Of a stretch of 15,518 nt of DNA, positions 7,880-15,150 are shown one piece after another. The DNA comes from an uncultured Bacteroidota bacterium. Lineage in GTDB: Bacteria; Bacteroidota; Bacteroidia; Chitinophagales; Chitinophagaceae. The translations under genes and the position numbers were made by a program. The stretch spans positions 1-15,518 of the forward strand of contig CAMLEX010000022.1 of assembly GCA_946479055.1 (NCBI GenBank), in the 5' to 3' direction. Each line of letters opens with the position of its first letter. Positions within the stretch are counted from its first letter, which is position 1. Under the pieces are notes generated by a model that saw nothing but the letters and a program-made list of their open reading frames with translations, did not search any database and had not been told where the DNA came from.

Positions 7880-9919
7880 TTATTTTTTCATCTCTTCCAG
7901 TTTTTTTTGAAGTATAAACATTTCATCCCGTAAACGGGCCGCTTCCATAAAATCAAGATCCCGGGCTGCTTTTTCCATTTGTTTTTTGATCTTGCTGATA
8001 GCTTTTTCAGTTTGCGGAATGGTCTTATATTCCTCCTGGTCTTCCGCAGCTACGGTTACGAGATCTTCATCAGGGGCAATAGCATAAGGATTAGCGGGGT
8101 CATAACCTTTTATATCCAGTACTGATGTTTGTGCAAATACCTGTTGTTTGGATTTAACCACTGTTTTTGGCGTAATACTATGTTCAATATTAAATGCCAC
8201 CTGTTTTTCTCTCCTGCGATTGGTTTCATCAATAGTCTTTTGCATGCTTTCCGTCATCTTATCCGCATAGAAAATAACAAGACCATCAACATTCCTTGCT
8301 GCACGACCAGCGGTTTGTGTCAATGATTTTTCATTACGTAGAAAACCTTCTTTATCTGCATCAAGGATGGCGACCAATGATACTTCAGGCAGATCTAATC
8401 CTTCACGCAATAAGTTGACACCCACCAAAACATCTATTTCTCCTAGTCTTAATTGTCGCAATATTTCTACTCTTTCCAAAGTATCCACTTCGCTATGAAT
8501 ATATTTTGACTTGATGTTAATACGATGCAGGTATTTATCCATTTCTTCTGCCATACGCTTGGTCAGTGTGGTTACTAATACCCTGTCGCCTTTTGTAACC
8601 GTTTTATCAATTTCATCAAGCAGATCGTCGATCTGGTTAACACTTGGTCTTATCTCAATTGGCGGATCTAATAAGCCTGTTGGCCTTACTACCTGCTCTA
8701 TTACCACGCCACCTGTTTTTTCCAATTCAAAATCATCCGGAGTTGCGGAAACAAAAATGGCCTGGTTGATCAGTGATTCAAACTCATGAAAATTCAAAGG
8801 ACGGTTATCTAAGGCTGAAGGCAACCGAAAGCCATAATCAACCAGAATCAATTTACGGCTCCTGTCACCACCATACATGCCACTAACCTGGGGAATAGTT
8901 TGATGACTTTCATCAATGACCATCAGGAAATCCTTTGGGAAATAATCAAGCAAACAGAAAGGTCGTGTGCCCGGTCTTCTCCTATCAAAAAATCTTGAAT
9001 AGTTTTCAATGCCACTGCAATAGCCTAATTCTTTTATCATTTCCAGATCATACTCCACCCGTTCTTTCAGCCGTTGCGCTTCTATTAGTTTCCCTGAATT
9101 GTTAAAATATTCCACCTGTGCAAACAGTTCATCCTGTATTTCATAGGTTACCTGTTGCATAATATCTTTCGGTGCTACATAAAGGTTAGCAGGAAAAATT
9201 GCGGCATCTTCCATTTTGCCGATCCGTTTTCCGGTTACCACATCCATACTTTCTATTTCCTCTATTTCATCACCAAAAAAGGTAATACGATAACCATAAT
9301 CTACATATGGTAAATTGATGTCGACCGTGTCGCCTTTTACACGGAATGTTCCCCTGTTGAATTCGAGGGTTGTTCTATTGTATAAAGAATTAACCAATGA
9401 ATGCAGAAAACCCTGTCTTGAAATAGTTTGTCCTTTTTTAATACGAATGATCCCATTCTCATAATCTGTAGGATTTCCCATACCATAAATACAACTAACA
9501 GAAGCAACGACAATGATATCCCTTCTGCCACTGAGCAAACTTGATGTTGCTCTCAGTCGAAGTTTATCCAATTCGTCATTAATGCTGAGATCTTTTTCAA
9601 TATATACGCCGCTTACAGGCATATAAGCCTCAGGCTGGTAATAATCGTAGTAGGAAACGAAGTATTCCACTGCATTCTCCGGAAAAAATTGCCGGAACTC
9701 GCCATATAGTTGAGCTACCAATGTTTTATTGTGGGTTAAAACAAGCGTTGGCCTTTGCACATTCTGTATTACGTTGGCTACAGTAAAAGTTTTTCCACTT
9801 CCCGTTACTCCCAGAAGCGTCTGGTATCTCTCGCCAGTAAGTATTCCTTCCGTCAATTGACGGATTGCATCTGGCTGATCACCAGCGGGTGGAAAAGGGC
9901 TATGAAGGTTAAACGGCAT
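7880..9919 (-). CDS. uvrB: Excinuclease ABC subunit B (UvrB)
   Basis: UvrB is the damage-verifying helicase-like core of nucleotide excision repair. It is loaded by UvrA and then recruits UvrC to cut. The 679-residue protein is full length. Visible are Walker A GVTGSGKT (37-44, K43), the beta-hairpin block YYDYYQPEAYMP (90-101) that inserts between DNA strands, SCIYGMGNP (142-150), the DESH box (336-339) and SATP (391-394). Helicase motif VI is QTAGRAARN (535-543). A C-terminal UVR domain (about 640-675, MEAARLRDEMFILQKKLEEM) contacts UvrC. The ATG at 9919 gives the expected N-terminus FNLHSPFPPAGDQPDAI. A DNA-rich linker-like segment at 580-640 joins the helicase core to the UVR domain. The upstream side is a 400-bp divergent spacer. 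polA lies about 500 bp downstream on the same strand, but a separate small gene and a hairpin intervene. No LexA-type box was recognised upstream. Confidence 0.98.
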   Translation of the reverse strand: MPFNLHSPFPPAGDQPDAIRQLTEGILTGERYQTLLGVTGSGKTFTVANVIQNVQRPTLVLTHNKTLVAQLYGEFRQFFPENAVEYFVSYYDYYQPEAYMPVSGVYIEKDLSINDELDKLRLRATSSLLSGRRDIIVVASVSCIYGMGNPTDYENGIIRIKKGQTISRQGFLHSLVNSLYNRTTLEFNRGTFRVKGDTVDINLPYVDYGYRITFFGDEIEEIESMDVVTGKRIGKMEDAAIFPANLYVAPKDIMQQVTYEIQDELFAQVEYFNNSGKLIEAQRLKERVEYDLEMIKELGYCSGIENYSRFFDRRRPGTRPFCLLDYFPKDFLMVIDESHQTIPQVSGMYGGDRSRKLILVDYGFRLPSALDNRPLNFHEFESLINQAIFVSATPDDFELEKTGGVVIEQVVRPTGLLDPPIEIRPSVNQIDDLLDEIDKTVTKGDRVLVTTLTKRMAEEMDKYLHRINIKSKYIHSEVDTLERVEILRQLRLGEIDVLVGVNLLREGLDLPEVSLVAILDADKEGFLRNEKSLTQTAGRAARNVDGLVIFYADKMTESMQKTIDETNRRREKQVAFNIEHSITPKTVVKSKQQVFAQTSVLDIKGYDPANPYAIAPDEDLVTVAAEDQEEYKTIPQTEKAISKIKKQMEKAARDLDFMEAARLRDEMFILQKKLEEMKK

Positions 9920-10319
9920 ACTGCAAGTTAAAGAAATATCATTCCTCGGATCGCTTTCGATATTCTGACAATAGATACATTTTTCCGAATGCTAAATGTT
10001 TTTATAAGCAGTGAAGGAAAAGATTTTTTTCGGAAAGAAATCTTTTTAGGACTTATAAAGACCATGCTTATAAGGAAATGAGTAGTGAAATTTAAGTATA
10101 GTAAAACTACTTCATGTTTTTACTTCTAAGGACTATGTGTTACCACCTAATTTTTAATAATTAAGTCGTTTTTTTTTGTGATTCTAAATATAAAATAAGT
10201 AGTTTGTTATTGGCGAACATAAGCCAGGAGTGCTGCTGATTTTTTAGAAAAACCACCTATTTAGCAAATAGTTTTTTCAGTATCATTCTTTAGTTGCCAA
10301 CATCCAATATCCTAATAAA
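9920..10319. other. 400-bp divergent intergenic region between uvrB and the ELWxxDGT gene
   Basis: No convincing gene is present on either strand. The region must hold promoters for uvrB (left) and the secreted ELWxxDGT protein (right). It contains a nested inverted-repeat block at 10002-10073 and a smaller AGTAGT/ACTACT inverted repeat (10081-10086 with 10106-10111). Very A/T-rich tracts lie around 10150-10200. On the plus strand TAGTTTTT (10269-10276) is a 7/8 match to a Bacteroidota -7 element, 43 nt ahead of the ATG at 10320. It lacks a good -33 partner, so no promoter is called. A small RNA cannot be excluded. Confidence 0.6.
10002..10073. repeat. Nested inverted repeats (hairpin within larger dyad)
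   Basis: The outer arms are TTATAAGCA (10002-10010) and TGCTTATAA (10065-10073), a perfect 9-bp inverted repeat. Inside is a second hairpin whose arms start AAAAGATTT (10018-10026) and end AAATCTTTT (10038-10046). It pairs almost completely down to a CGG loop at 10031-10033, with one G-T pair (10027/10037). A further CTTATAA copy lies at 10052-10058, so the CTTATAA motif occurs three times. The inner hairpin is followed by TTTTT on the plus strand and could terminate transcription. However, no gene enters from the left, which makes an operator cluster or small RNA equally possible. Confidence 0.55.
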
Positions 10320-12080
10320 ATGAAAAAACCACTATTAGCTTTTTGCTTTGCAGGCATCTCCTATGCAGCCTGCGCACAGCAATTTTCCTTACTAAAAGAT
10401 ATTAACCCAGGCTCAGCAAGCAGCAACATTTGTTATCTTACAGACGTGGATAATACCCTTTTTTTTGCTGCTAATAATGGCGTAAATGGCATGGAGCTTT
10501 GGAAAACTAATGGTACCGACAATGGTACTATCCTGGTAAAGGATATCAATCCGGGTTCAGCTAGTAGTAGCATTGGTTATCTTACCCAGGTAAATCAAAC
10601 TTTATTCTTTGTAGCAAATAACGGTAATACTGGTACGGAGCTTTGGAAAAGTGACGGTACAGATGCAGGTACAATTATGGTGAAGGATATAAGGTCAGGT
10701 CCAATGGGAAGTAATCCTTCTGCTCTCGCTAACGTAAATGGGTTATTATATTTTGCTGCAAATGATGGTGTAAATGGGGTAGAACTTTGGAAAACTGATG
10801 GAACGGCGGCAGGCACTTCAATGGTAAAAGATATAAACCCATATTCAGGCAGCAGCTATCCCCAATCACTGGCTAATGCAAATGGCGTTTTATTTTTTTC
10901 CGCTAATAATGGTGCAGTAGGAATGGAGCTTTGGAAAACTGATGGTACCGCGGCGGGTACAGTAATAGTCAAAGATATATGGTCCGGAACAAATGGAGGT
11001 TATCCCTCCGGGCTTGTTGATGTAAATGGCACAGTATTCTTTTCAGCTAATAATGGTACAAAGGGAACAGAGCTTTGGAAAAGCGATGGAACAGCGACAG
11101 GAACAGTAATGGTAAAAGATATATGGCTTAATTCAGGAGCGAGTAATCCTTTTGCTCTGAAGAATGTAAATGGCACATTATTCTTTTCTGCGGATAACGG
11201 CACAAAAGGCGCCGAGCTTTGGAAAAGTGATGGAACAGCAGCGGGTACGGTATTAGTAAAAGATGTATGGCCGGGAGCGACAAGTGGTGCAATCGGCAAT
11301 TTTTCTAAAGTTCTCAATAAATTGATTTTTACAGGAAATGATGGAGTGAATGGATATAAAACCTGGGAGAGCGATGGTTCTGATGCAGGAACCGCAATTG
11401 CCACGGAGATTGGAAGCCCCGATAATGGGGATATGCGGGAAGTAATTGAAACTGATTATAACATTTTTGCAAGCATTAGTGAAACTGATATTGGACGTGA
11501 GCTTTGGGCTGTAAGTTATTCATCCATTCTACCTCTTGATCTGCTTGAGTTTAAAGGCAGGCTTGTAAACAATGATGGTATTTTGAACTGGAAGACAGGT
11601 AATGAAATAAATATAGCGGAGTTCGGGATAGAAAGAAGCCTTAATGGCAACAGCTTCATTTCGGTTGGTAATGTTAATGCGGCTAATATACCTGGAATAC
11701 ACAACTATACATTTACTGATGCAAACATTACCGACTTAGGGACGGATATTGTTTATTACAGGTTGAAACAAAGAGATATCGATGGCCGTTATACTTATTC
11801 AAAAGTTATTTCCATATCTATCAAGAACGCAACAGGAATCACTTTATATCCAAACCCTGCTGTTGCTGAAGTATATCTTACTGTAGTTGCTCCAAGAAAG
11901 GAAAAAATGGATTACCAGTTTTTTGATAATGCTGGCCGAATTGTAATGCAAGAAACAACGCAGGTGTTAGCGGGAACTAACCGGTTTTCTGTTGATATAA
12001 ACAGGTTGCCTGCAGGAGTTTATTATATCAAACTCAATAGTAATTCTATCAATAAAAAATTACAATTTGTAAAACACTAA
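10320..12080 (+). CDS. T9SS-secreted ELWxxDGT-repeat protein
   Basis: This 586-residue secreted protein has a signal peptide at residues 1-20 (ISYAACAQ, cut near A19|Q20). Seven units of exactly 48 residues follow (23-358), each carrying a core such as FFSANNGTKGTELWKSDGT and a VKDI start. An eighth, degenerate unit (359 to about 400) retains only GRELW. Residues about 404-502 form a beta-rich domain (LNWKTGNEINIAEFGIERS, then VYYRLKQRDIDG) that commonly precedes the sorting tail. Residues 509-586 are a type A T9SS sorting domain (LYPNPAVAEVYLTV, then PAGVYYIKL and KKLQFVKH). The protein should cross the outer membrane by T9SS and be attached to the surface or released. Eight units would fit an eight-bladed beta-propeller, which is inference. 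Its ligand is unknown. It is monocistronic: a divergent spacer precedes it and a strong terminator follows. Confidence 0.92.
   Translation: MKKPLLAFCFAGISYAACAQQFSLLKDINPGSASSNICYLTDVDNTLFFAANNGVNGMELWKTNGTDNGTILVKDINPGSASSSIGYLTQVNQTLFFVANNGNTGTELWKSDGTDAGTIMVKDIRSGPMGSNPSALANVNGLLYFAANDGVNGVELWKTDGTAAGTSMVKDINPYSGSSYPQSLANANGVLFFSANNGAVGMELWKTDGTAAGTVIVKDIWSGTNGGYPSGLVDVNGTVFFSANNGTKGTELWKSDGTATGTVMVKDIWLNSGASNPFALKNVNGTLFFSADNGTKGAELWKSDGTAAGTVLVKDVWPGATSGAIGNFSKVLNKLIFTGNDGVNGYKTWESDGSDAGTAIATEIGSPDNGDMREVIETDYNIFASISETDIGRELWAVSYSSILPLDLLEFKGRLVNNDGILNWKTGNEINIAEFGIERSLNGNSFISVGNVNAANIPGIHNYTFTDANITDLGTDIVYYRLKQRDIDGRYTYSKVISISIKNATGITLYPNPAVAEVYLTVVAPRKEKMDYQFFDNAGRIVMQETTQVLAGTNRFSVDINRLPAGVYYIKLNSNSINKKLQFVKH
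10386..11393 (+). repeat. Seven in-frame 144-bp tandem repeats encoding ELWxxDGT units
   Basis: The DNA from codon 23 to codon 358 is seven tandem units of exactly 144 bp with no indels between them. The string GAGCTTTGGAAAA recurs at the same phase in most units. Units 1 and 2 are close in protein but differ at many synonymous sites, so that pair is not a fresh duplication. Units 5 and 6 share longer DNA identity (GTAAATGGCACA, ATTCTTTTC). Confidence 0.9.
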
Positions 12081-12093
12081 CAGCGTTTTGGAT

Positions 12094-12134
12094 AAACAAA
12101 GAAGCAGGGCATTATATACCCTGCTTCTTTGTTT
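12094..12134. terminator. Strong bidirectional terminator with 16-bp perfect stem
   Basis: AAACAAAGAAGCAGGG (12094-12109) pairs perfectly with CCCTGCTTCTTTGTTT (12119-12134) around a 9-nt loop. On the plus strand the stem runs into GTTTTTAA, a good U-tract for the ELWxxDGT gene that ends 14 nt earlier. On the minus strand the right arm lies inside the end of mgsA, whose stop codon is in the loop (12112-12114). The minus-strand tail is GTTTATCC, a weaker U-tract. Confidence 0.85.
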
Positions 12135-12582
12135 TTAACTTCCGTTTAGTATAAAGAGAAAAATCTGCAAGTATCGTTTCGTACTCCTGGTGCATCAATG
12201 GGGATGTAAGCAAAAAATCTGCTGTAGCCCTGTTACAAGCTGTAGGTATATTCCAGGTAGCTGCCACCCGAAGCAGAGCCTTGATATCGGGATCATGAGG
12301 TTGTGCTTCCATCGGGTCCCAGAAAAAGATCAGGGCATCCAATTTTCCTTCAGCAATACTTGCTCCTATTTGCTGGTCGCCTCCTAATGGCCCACTTAAA
12401 AATTTGGTAATGGGTTGACCTAATGATTTTTCAAGTAAAGTTCCCGTGGTGCCGGTAGCATAAAGCAAATGCCTGGACAGAGCTGTTTTATTATAGATGG
12501 CCCACTCTATTATTTCGTCCTTCATATTGTCATGTGCTACTAAAGCAATTCTTTTTCGGCTGGCCAGTATCCTGGTATTCAT
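12112..12582 (-). CDS. mgsA: Methylglyoxal synthase
   Basis: MgsA converts dihydroxyacetone phosphate to methylglyoxal and phosphate, a bypass that relieves phosphosugar build-up and frees phosphate. The 156-residue cytoplasmic protein aligns by eye along its length with E. coli MgsA (152). The catalytic aspartate is D69 in SGPLGGDQQ. The other expected active-site residues are H17 (VAHD), D89 (FFWDP), H96 and D99 in PHDPDIKALL. The phosphate-binding blocks YATGTTG (41-47) and WNIPTACNRATADFL are intact. The ATG at 12582 gives a normal N-terminus. The last residues (KTKKQGI) are encoded by one arm of the convergent terminator, so the extra tail may be a by-product of that hairpin. A possible promoter lies at 12633-12660. 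No sugar-stress or phosphate genes adjoin it. Confidence 0.97.
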   Translation of the reverse strand: MNTRILASRKRIALVAHDNMKDEIIEWAIYNKTALSRHLLYATGTTGTLLEKSLGQPITKFLSGPLGGDQQIGASIAEGKLDALIFFWDPMEAQPHDPDIKALLRVAATWNIPTACNRATADFLLTSPLMHQEYETILADFSLYTKRKLKTKKQGI

Positions 12583-12632
12583 TAGTTTTTATTTGATATT
12601 GTTTGATAATGTTTTGGCGGTATAGATAAAGA

Positions 12633-12660
12633 AAAAATTATTTCCGGCAATAAAAAACAA
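12633..12660 (-). promoter_or_regulatory. Possible Bacteroidota promoter for mgsA
   Basis: On the minus strand TTG (12658-12660) is followed after 17 nt by TAATTTTT (12633-12640), a 7/8 match to TAnnTTTG. The start would lie near 12626, about 45 nt ahead of the mgsA ATG. This is a weak pattern in AT-rich DNA. Confidence 0.3.
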
Positions 12661-12700
12661 TATGAAGATAGGAGATAAAAATAATGCAGGTTTGCGGGCA

Positions 12701-12731
12701 TAAAAAAAGCATCCCGGAATAGCGGAATGCT
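12701..12731 (-). terminator. Rho-independent terminator after the YceI-family gene
   Basis: On the minus strand AGCATTCCG (12723-12731) pairs with CGGGATGCT (12708-12716) with one mismatch and a 6-nt loop. A run of seven T residues follows (12702-12708). It lies 20 nt after the stop of the YceI-family gene and is a textbook terminator for the OB-fold/YceI unit. Confidence 0.8.
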
Positions 12732-12751
12732 CTGCAAAGAAAATAAGTTAA

Positions 12752-13297
12752 TTATTTAAAATCAGCGCTTACAGAAATCTTTGGATTTTTAGCCACTTTA
12801 CCGCCATCAATTGGTGCGCCGCTAATACCATAATCAGCTAGCGCTATAGAAAAAGTAGCGGAAACTGATACACTACCATTTTTTACTTCAACCGTACCGG
12901 GAACTTTTACTTTTTGTTCTTTTCCTTTCACACCAAGTAAACCTTCTACTTCAGTTTTGTAAGAACCATCTTTGGTAAAATCTACTGTGGAAAGATTTGC
13001 GATATTTCCTTTAAAAGTGAACTTGGGAAATTCATTAGAATTCAGCCATTTTTCGCCATTAAAATGTTCCTGCATCATGGGGTTAGCAAAAGCGAAACTT
13101 TTAACAATGGCTTCAAACTGAACAGAACCGGTTTTTGTATCTATAGCAGCGATCACAGTTTTATTATCTGCTTTTGGTAAGGCATCAATGGATGTACTGG
13201 CATCAAAAGAAACGGTAGCCGAAGTTGTTGTTTTCTTTTGTGCGAATAAACTGCCTGCTGCAATTACGAGGCTTAAGAAAAGAGTAGTTTTTTTCAT
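12752..13297 (-). CDS. YceI-family periplasmic or secreted lipid-binding-like protein
   Basis: This 181-residue protein has a signal peptide (MKKTTLFLSLVIAAGSLFA, cut before Q20). The rest is a YceI domain, an extended lipocalin-like beta barrel that in characterised members binds isoprenoid lipids. Recognisable family segments are the buried strand with FANPMMQEHFNGEKWLNSNE, FPKFTFKGNI (positions about 90-99), EGLLGVKGKEQKVKVPGTV and FSIALADYGI. The length is typical. The ligand cannot be told from the sequence. It starts 33 bp after the OB-fold gene stop and is followed by a clear terminator, so it is probably the second gene of a two-gene operon controlled from the dyad-rich promoter at 13826-13868. 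YceI-family genes are often placed beside redox, envelope or stress genes; the partner here is an anchored OB-fold protein. Confidence 0.88.
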   Translation of the reverse strand: MKKTTLFLSLVIAAGSLFAQKKTTTSATVSFDASTSIDALPKADNKTVIAAIDTKTGSVQFEAIVKSFAFANPMMQEHFNGEKWLNSNEFPKFTFKGNIANLSTVDFTKDGSYKTEVEGLLGVKGKEQKVKVPGTVEVKNGSVSVSATFSIALADYGISGAPIDGGKVAKNPKISVSADFK

Positions 13298-13330
13298 TTG
13301 TAACTTTTTTAATTGTGTGGGTTTGTTTAT

Positions 13331-13786
13331 TTATTTGTTTAAGGTGCATCTTTTGAAAGTGATAAATTCAGTTCCCAAAATTTCACTTAGAACCCCGCCG
13401 CTGCAGGAGCCTTTAATCGAAGCTGAATCACCTACTTTTAGCGTTTTTGCTTCAGAAATATACTGTTCCTGGAAAGCAAAAATGGCATAAGACCCGCTGG
13501 CAGTATCTATAAATTTGATATTTACTGTAGTATCCGCGGCCTCTATTTCAGAAACCATGCCGTTTACTGTTATTATTTTGTCAGTATACTTTTTATTAGC
13601 CGCACTATCATTCTCTTCAAACTCCCTTATAAAATCAATAGCATTCACAGTATAAACAGCTTTTCTATCCTTTGTATCAGCAAACTTTTCTGTAGCTATA
13701 TACCAATAAATGGCAGCCCCAATCCCAACCAATAAAAGAAATGCGATCAATATTTTTTTCAACCAGGGTCGCTTTTTTTTTGACAT
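13331..13786 (-). CDS. Membrane-anchored OB-fold (tRNA_anti-like) protein
   Basis: This 151-residue protein starts with a basic MSKKKRPWLKK, then one membrane helix at about 11-30 and a short linker. The domain at about 44-148 resembles the tRNA_anti-like OB-fold family of Bacteroidota: YTVNAIDFIREFEENDSAANK, KYTDKIITVNGMVSEIE, a central strand pair, then LKVGDSASIKGSCSG and FKRCTLNK. C128 and C147 are at positions where such proteins tend to carry cysteines and could form a disulphide outside the membrane. The name tRNA_anti refers to fold only; an extracytoplasmic domain of this kind is unlikely to bind tRNA. It is the first gene of a likely operon with the YceI-family gene. The ATG at 13786 follows an AT-rich leader with no Shine-Dalgarno sequence. 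The function is unknown; the domain call rests on motif shape. Confidence 0.75.
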   Translation of the reverse strand: MSKKKRPWLKKILIAFLLLVGIGAAIYWYIATEKFADTKDRKAVYTVNAIDFIREFEENDSAANKKYTDKIITVNGMVSEIEAADTTVNIKFIDTASGSYAIFAFQEQYISEAKTLKVGDSASIKGSCSGGVLSEILGTEFITFKRCTLNK

Positions 13787-13825
13787 TTTTACAAATTAAA
13801 TTACTGGTAACATTATTACTGATGC

Positions 13826-13868
13826 TTTGTTTACTAAATTAGTAGACAAATATACGATGTTTAAACAT
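13826..13868 (-). promoter_or_regulatory. Promoter with overlapping palindromic operator for the OB-fold/YceI operon
   Basis: On the minus strand TATATTTG (13847-13854) is a perfect match to the Bacteroidota -7 element TAnnTTTG. Its TTTG forms one end of a 25-bp dyad at 13826-13850. Read on the plus strand, the left arm is TTTGTTTACTAA, then a central A, then TTAGTAGACAAA, with one mismatched pair out of 12. A second, perfect 12-bp palindrome, ATGTTTAAACAT, lies at 13857-13868 immediately upstream of the -7 element. No good -33 TTG is visible. The start would lie near 13840, within the dyad, about 55 nt ahead of the ATG. The layout suits repression by a dimeric regulator; the regulator's family is not known. 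Confidence 0.6.
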
Positions 13869-13886
13869 TGAAATGGTTTTATACTC

Positions 13887-13930
13887 TTAAAAAAATGTAA
13901 AAAGCCGTTCTGCTTTAGCGGAACGACTTT
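13887..13930 (-). terminator. Rho-independent terminator of recA
   Basis: AAAGCCGTTCTGC (13901-13913) pairs with GCGGAACGACTTT (13918-13930) around a TTTA loop, with one mismatch and one G-T pair. On the minus strand it is followed by TTTTACATTTTTTT (13887-13900). It lies about 45 nt past the recA stop codon and separates recA from the OB-fold/YceI promoter. Confidence 0.8.
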
Positions 13931-13975
13931 CATCTTACTAACACATCCACAACTTCCCAGCCGGGGATGAATATT

Positions 13976-15007
13976 TTACGAAGCTTGTACTTCTTTTATT
14001 TTTTCCCTGATTTTTGCTTCGATCTCTTTAGCCAGTTCGGGGTTATCTATCAATAATTGCTTAACAGATTCACGCCCCTGGCCAAGTTTATCGCTGTTAT
14101 AACTGAACCAGCTACCGCTTTTTTGCACTATGCCCAGTTCAACACCCATGTCAATGATCTCGCCGTTTTTAGAAATCCCCTCACCAAAAATGATATCAAA
14201 CTCAGCAGCTCTGAAAGGAGGGGCTACTTTATTCTTAACGACTTTCACTTTCACCCGGTTGCCTATCGCTTCATCGCCATCCTTTATCTGGGTGCTTCTA
14301 CGTATATCAAGGCGAACAGATGCATAAAATTTCAATGCATTACCGCCTGTTGTTGTTTCGGGGTTACCAAACATAACACCGATCTTCTCCCGCAACTGGT
14401 TTATGAAAATACAGATGGTATTTGTTTTAGAAATGGTTGCAGTCAGTTTACGAAGTGCCTGGCTCATCAGCCTTGCATGCAACCCCATTTTGCTATCGCC
14501 CATTTCTCCTTCCAGCTCACTTTTAGGCACCAGGGCGGCGACAGAATCAATCACCACCACATCCAATGCTCCAGACAGAATTAAGCGATCAGCAATTTCC
14601 AGCGCTTGCTCACCATAATCCGGTTGGGATATTAAAAGATTATCAACATCTACACCTAGTTTTTGAGCATAAGCACTGTCAAAAGCATGTTCCGCATCAA
14701 TTATAGCACACATGCCGCCTTTTTTCTGTGCTTCAGCTATAACATGCGTAGCAACTGTCGTTTTACCTGAAGACTCAGGTCCGTAGATTTCTACTACCCT
14801 TCCTCTTGGCAGACCGCCTATACCAAGGGCCACATCCAAACCGATAGAACCAGTAGAGATAACTTCCTGTAATTGTTCTCCTTTTTCGTTCATCATCATC
14901 ACACTGCCTTTACCATAGTCTTTTTCTATTTTGTCCATGGTCAGTTTTAAAGCTTTGAGCTTTTCACTATTATTTGACATGTCGGTAGTTTTTTCAGTTT
15001 TTGCCAT
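13976..15007 (-). CDS. recA: Recombinase RecA
   Basis: RecA forms filaments on single-stranded DNA, drives strand exchange and triggers self-cleavage of SOS repressors. The start is taken at the ATG at 15007, giving 343 residues ([20 protein letters not shown]). A reading two codons longer would need TTG. A third option, the ATG at 14980, would remove nine more residues. Visible are Walker A GPESSGKT (76-83, K82), the catalytic glutamate E106 in IDAEHAFD, and Walker B ending in D154 (VVIDSVAAL). The DNA-binding loop 2 region is [18 protein letters not shown] (210-227), and the C-terminal domain ends in an acidic and basic helix. No intein is present and the length is typical. A strong terminator follows at 13887-13930. 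No classic LexA box was seen upstream; a small dyad lies at 15063-15077. Confidence 0.98.
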   Translation of the reverse strand: MAKTEKTTDMSNNSEKLKALKLTMDKIEKDYGKGSVMMMNEKGEQLQEVISTGSIGLDVALGIGGLPRGRVVEIYGPESSGKTTVATHVIAEAQKKGGMCAIIDAEHAFDSAYAQKLGVDVDNLLISQPDYGEQALEIADRLILSGALDVVVIDSVAALVPKSELEGEMGDSKMGLHARLMSQALRKLTATISKTNTICIFINQLREKIGVMFGNPETTTGGNALKFYASVRLDIRRSTQIKDGDEAIGNRVKVKVVKNKVAPPFRAAEFDIIFGEGISKNGEIIDMGVELGIVQKSGSWFSYNSDKLGQGRESVKQLLIDNPELAKEIEAKIREKIKEVQAS

Positions 15008-15062
15008 TTCCAAAATTATGATTTACGTATTGCCGGACTAATAAATTTATAAACAAAACGAA

Positions 15063-15077
15063 ACTAAAGTATTTAGT
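15063..15077. promoter_or_regulatory. Small dyad in the recA upstream region
   Basis: ACTAAA (15063-15068), spacer GTA, TTTAGT (15072-15077) form a 6-bp inverted repeat 56-70 nt ahead of the recA ATG. A further ACTAA half-site follows at 15086-15090. On the minus strand the dyad contains TACTTTAG (15064-15071), a 7/8 match to the Bacteroidota -7 element. It might be a recA promoter with an operator over it, but the DNA is so A/T-rich that chance is a serious alternative. Confidence 0.3.
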
Positions 15078-15133
15078 AAATAAAAACTAATATTTTTTGT
15101 ATTATTTTTTGGTTGAGGTTAGGATTGCTAAAA

Positions 15134-15150
15134 AATTTTACGGTAAAATT
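15134..15150 (-). terminator. A/T-rich palindrome over a stop codon, weak terminator candidate
   Basis: AATTTTAC (15134-15141), one G, then GTAAAATT (15143-15150) is a perfect 17-bp palindrome. It covers the last codons and the TAA (15138-15140) of the PAP2-like gene. On the minus strand it can fold with a CCG loop and is followed by TTTT. With only A-T pairs at the stem base, termination would be weak. Confidence 0.3.

Noticed and set aside
10386..11393. Regularly spaced DNA repeats that could suggest a CRISPR-like or satellite array
   Set aside because: The 144-bp period is in frame and encodes a known protein repeat; differences fall largely at synonymous positions.
11000..11404. Proline-rich minus-strand open frames across the ELWxxDGT gene
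   Set aside because: The repeated coding DNA gives repeated open frames on the opposite strand; the proline-rich repeats are simply the reverse of the ELWxxDGT codons.
14057..14584. 175-codon plus-strand open frame opposite recA
   Set aside because: It is antisense to a fully conserved recA and its translation has no recognisable family or plausible composition; it is a shadow frame.
4524..15007. A DNA-repair operon or island made of polA, uvrB and recA
   Set aside because: The three genes are separated by unrelated units, including an opposite-strand gene and several terminators; proximity alone does not make a system.
15008..15013. TTG start for recA two codons upstream
   Set aside because: An ATG lies two codons further in and gives the usual MAK-type N-terminus; nothing supports the TTG.
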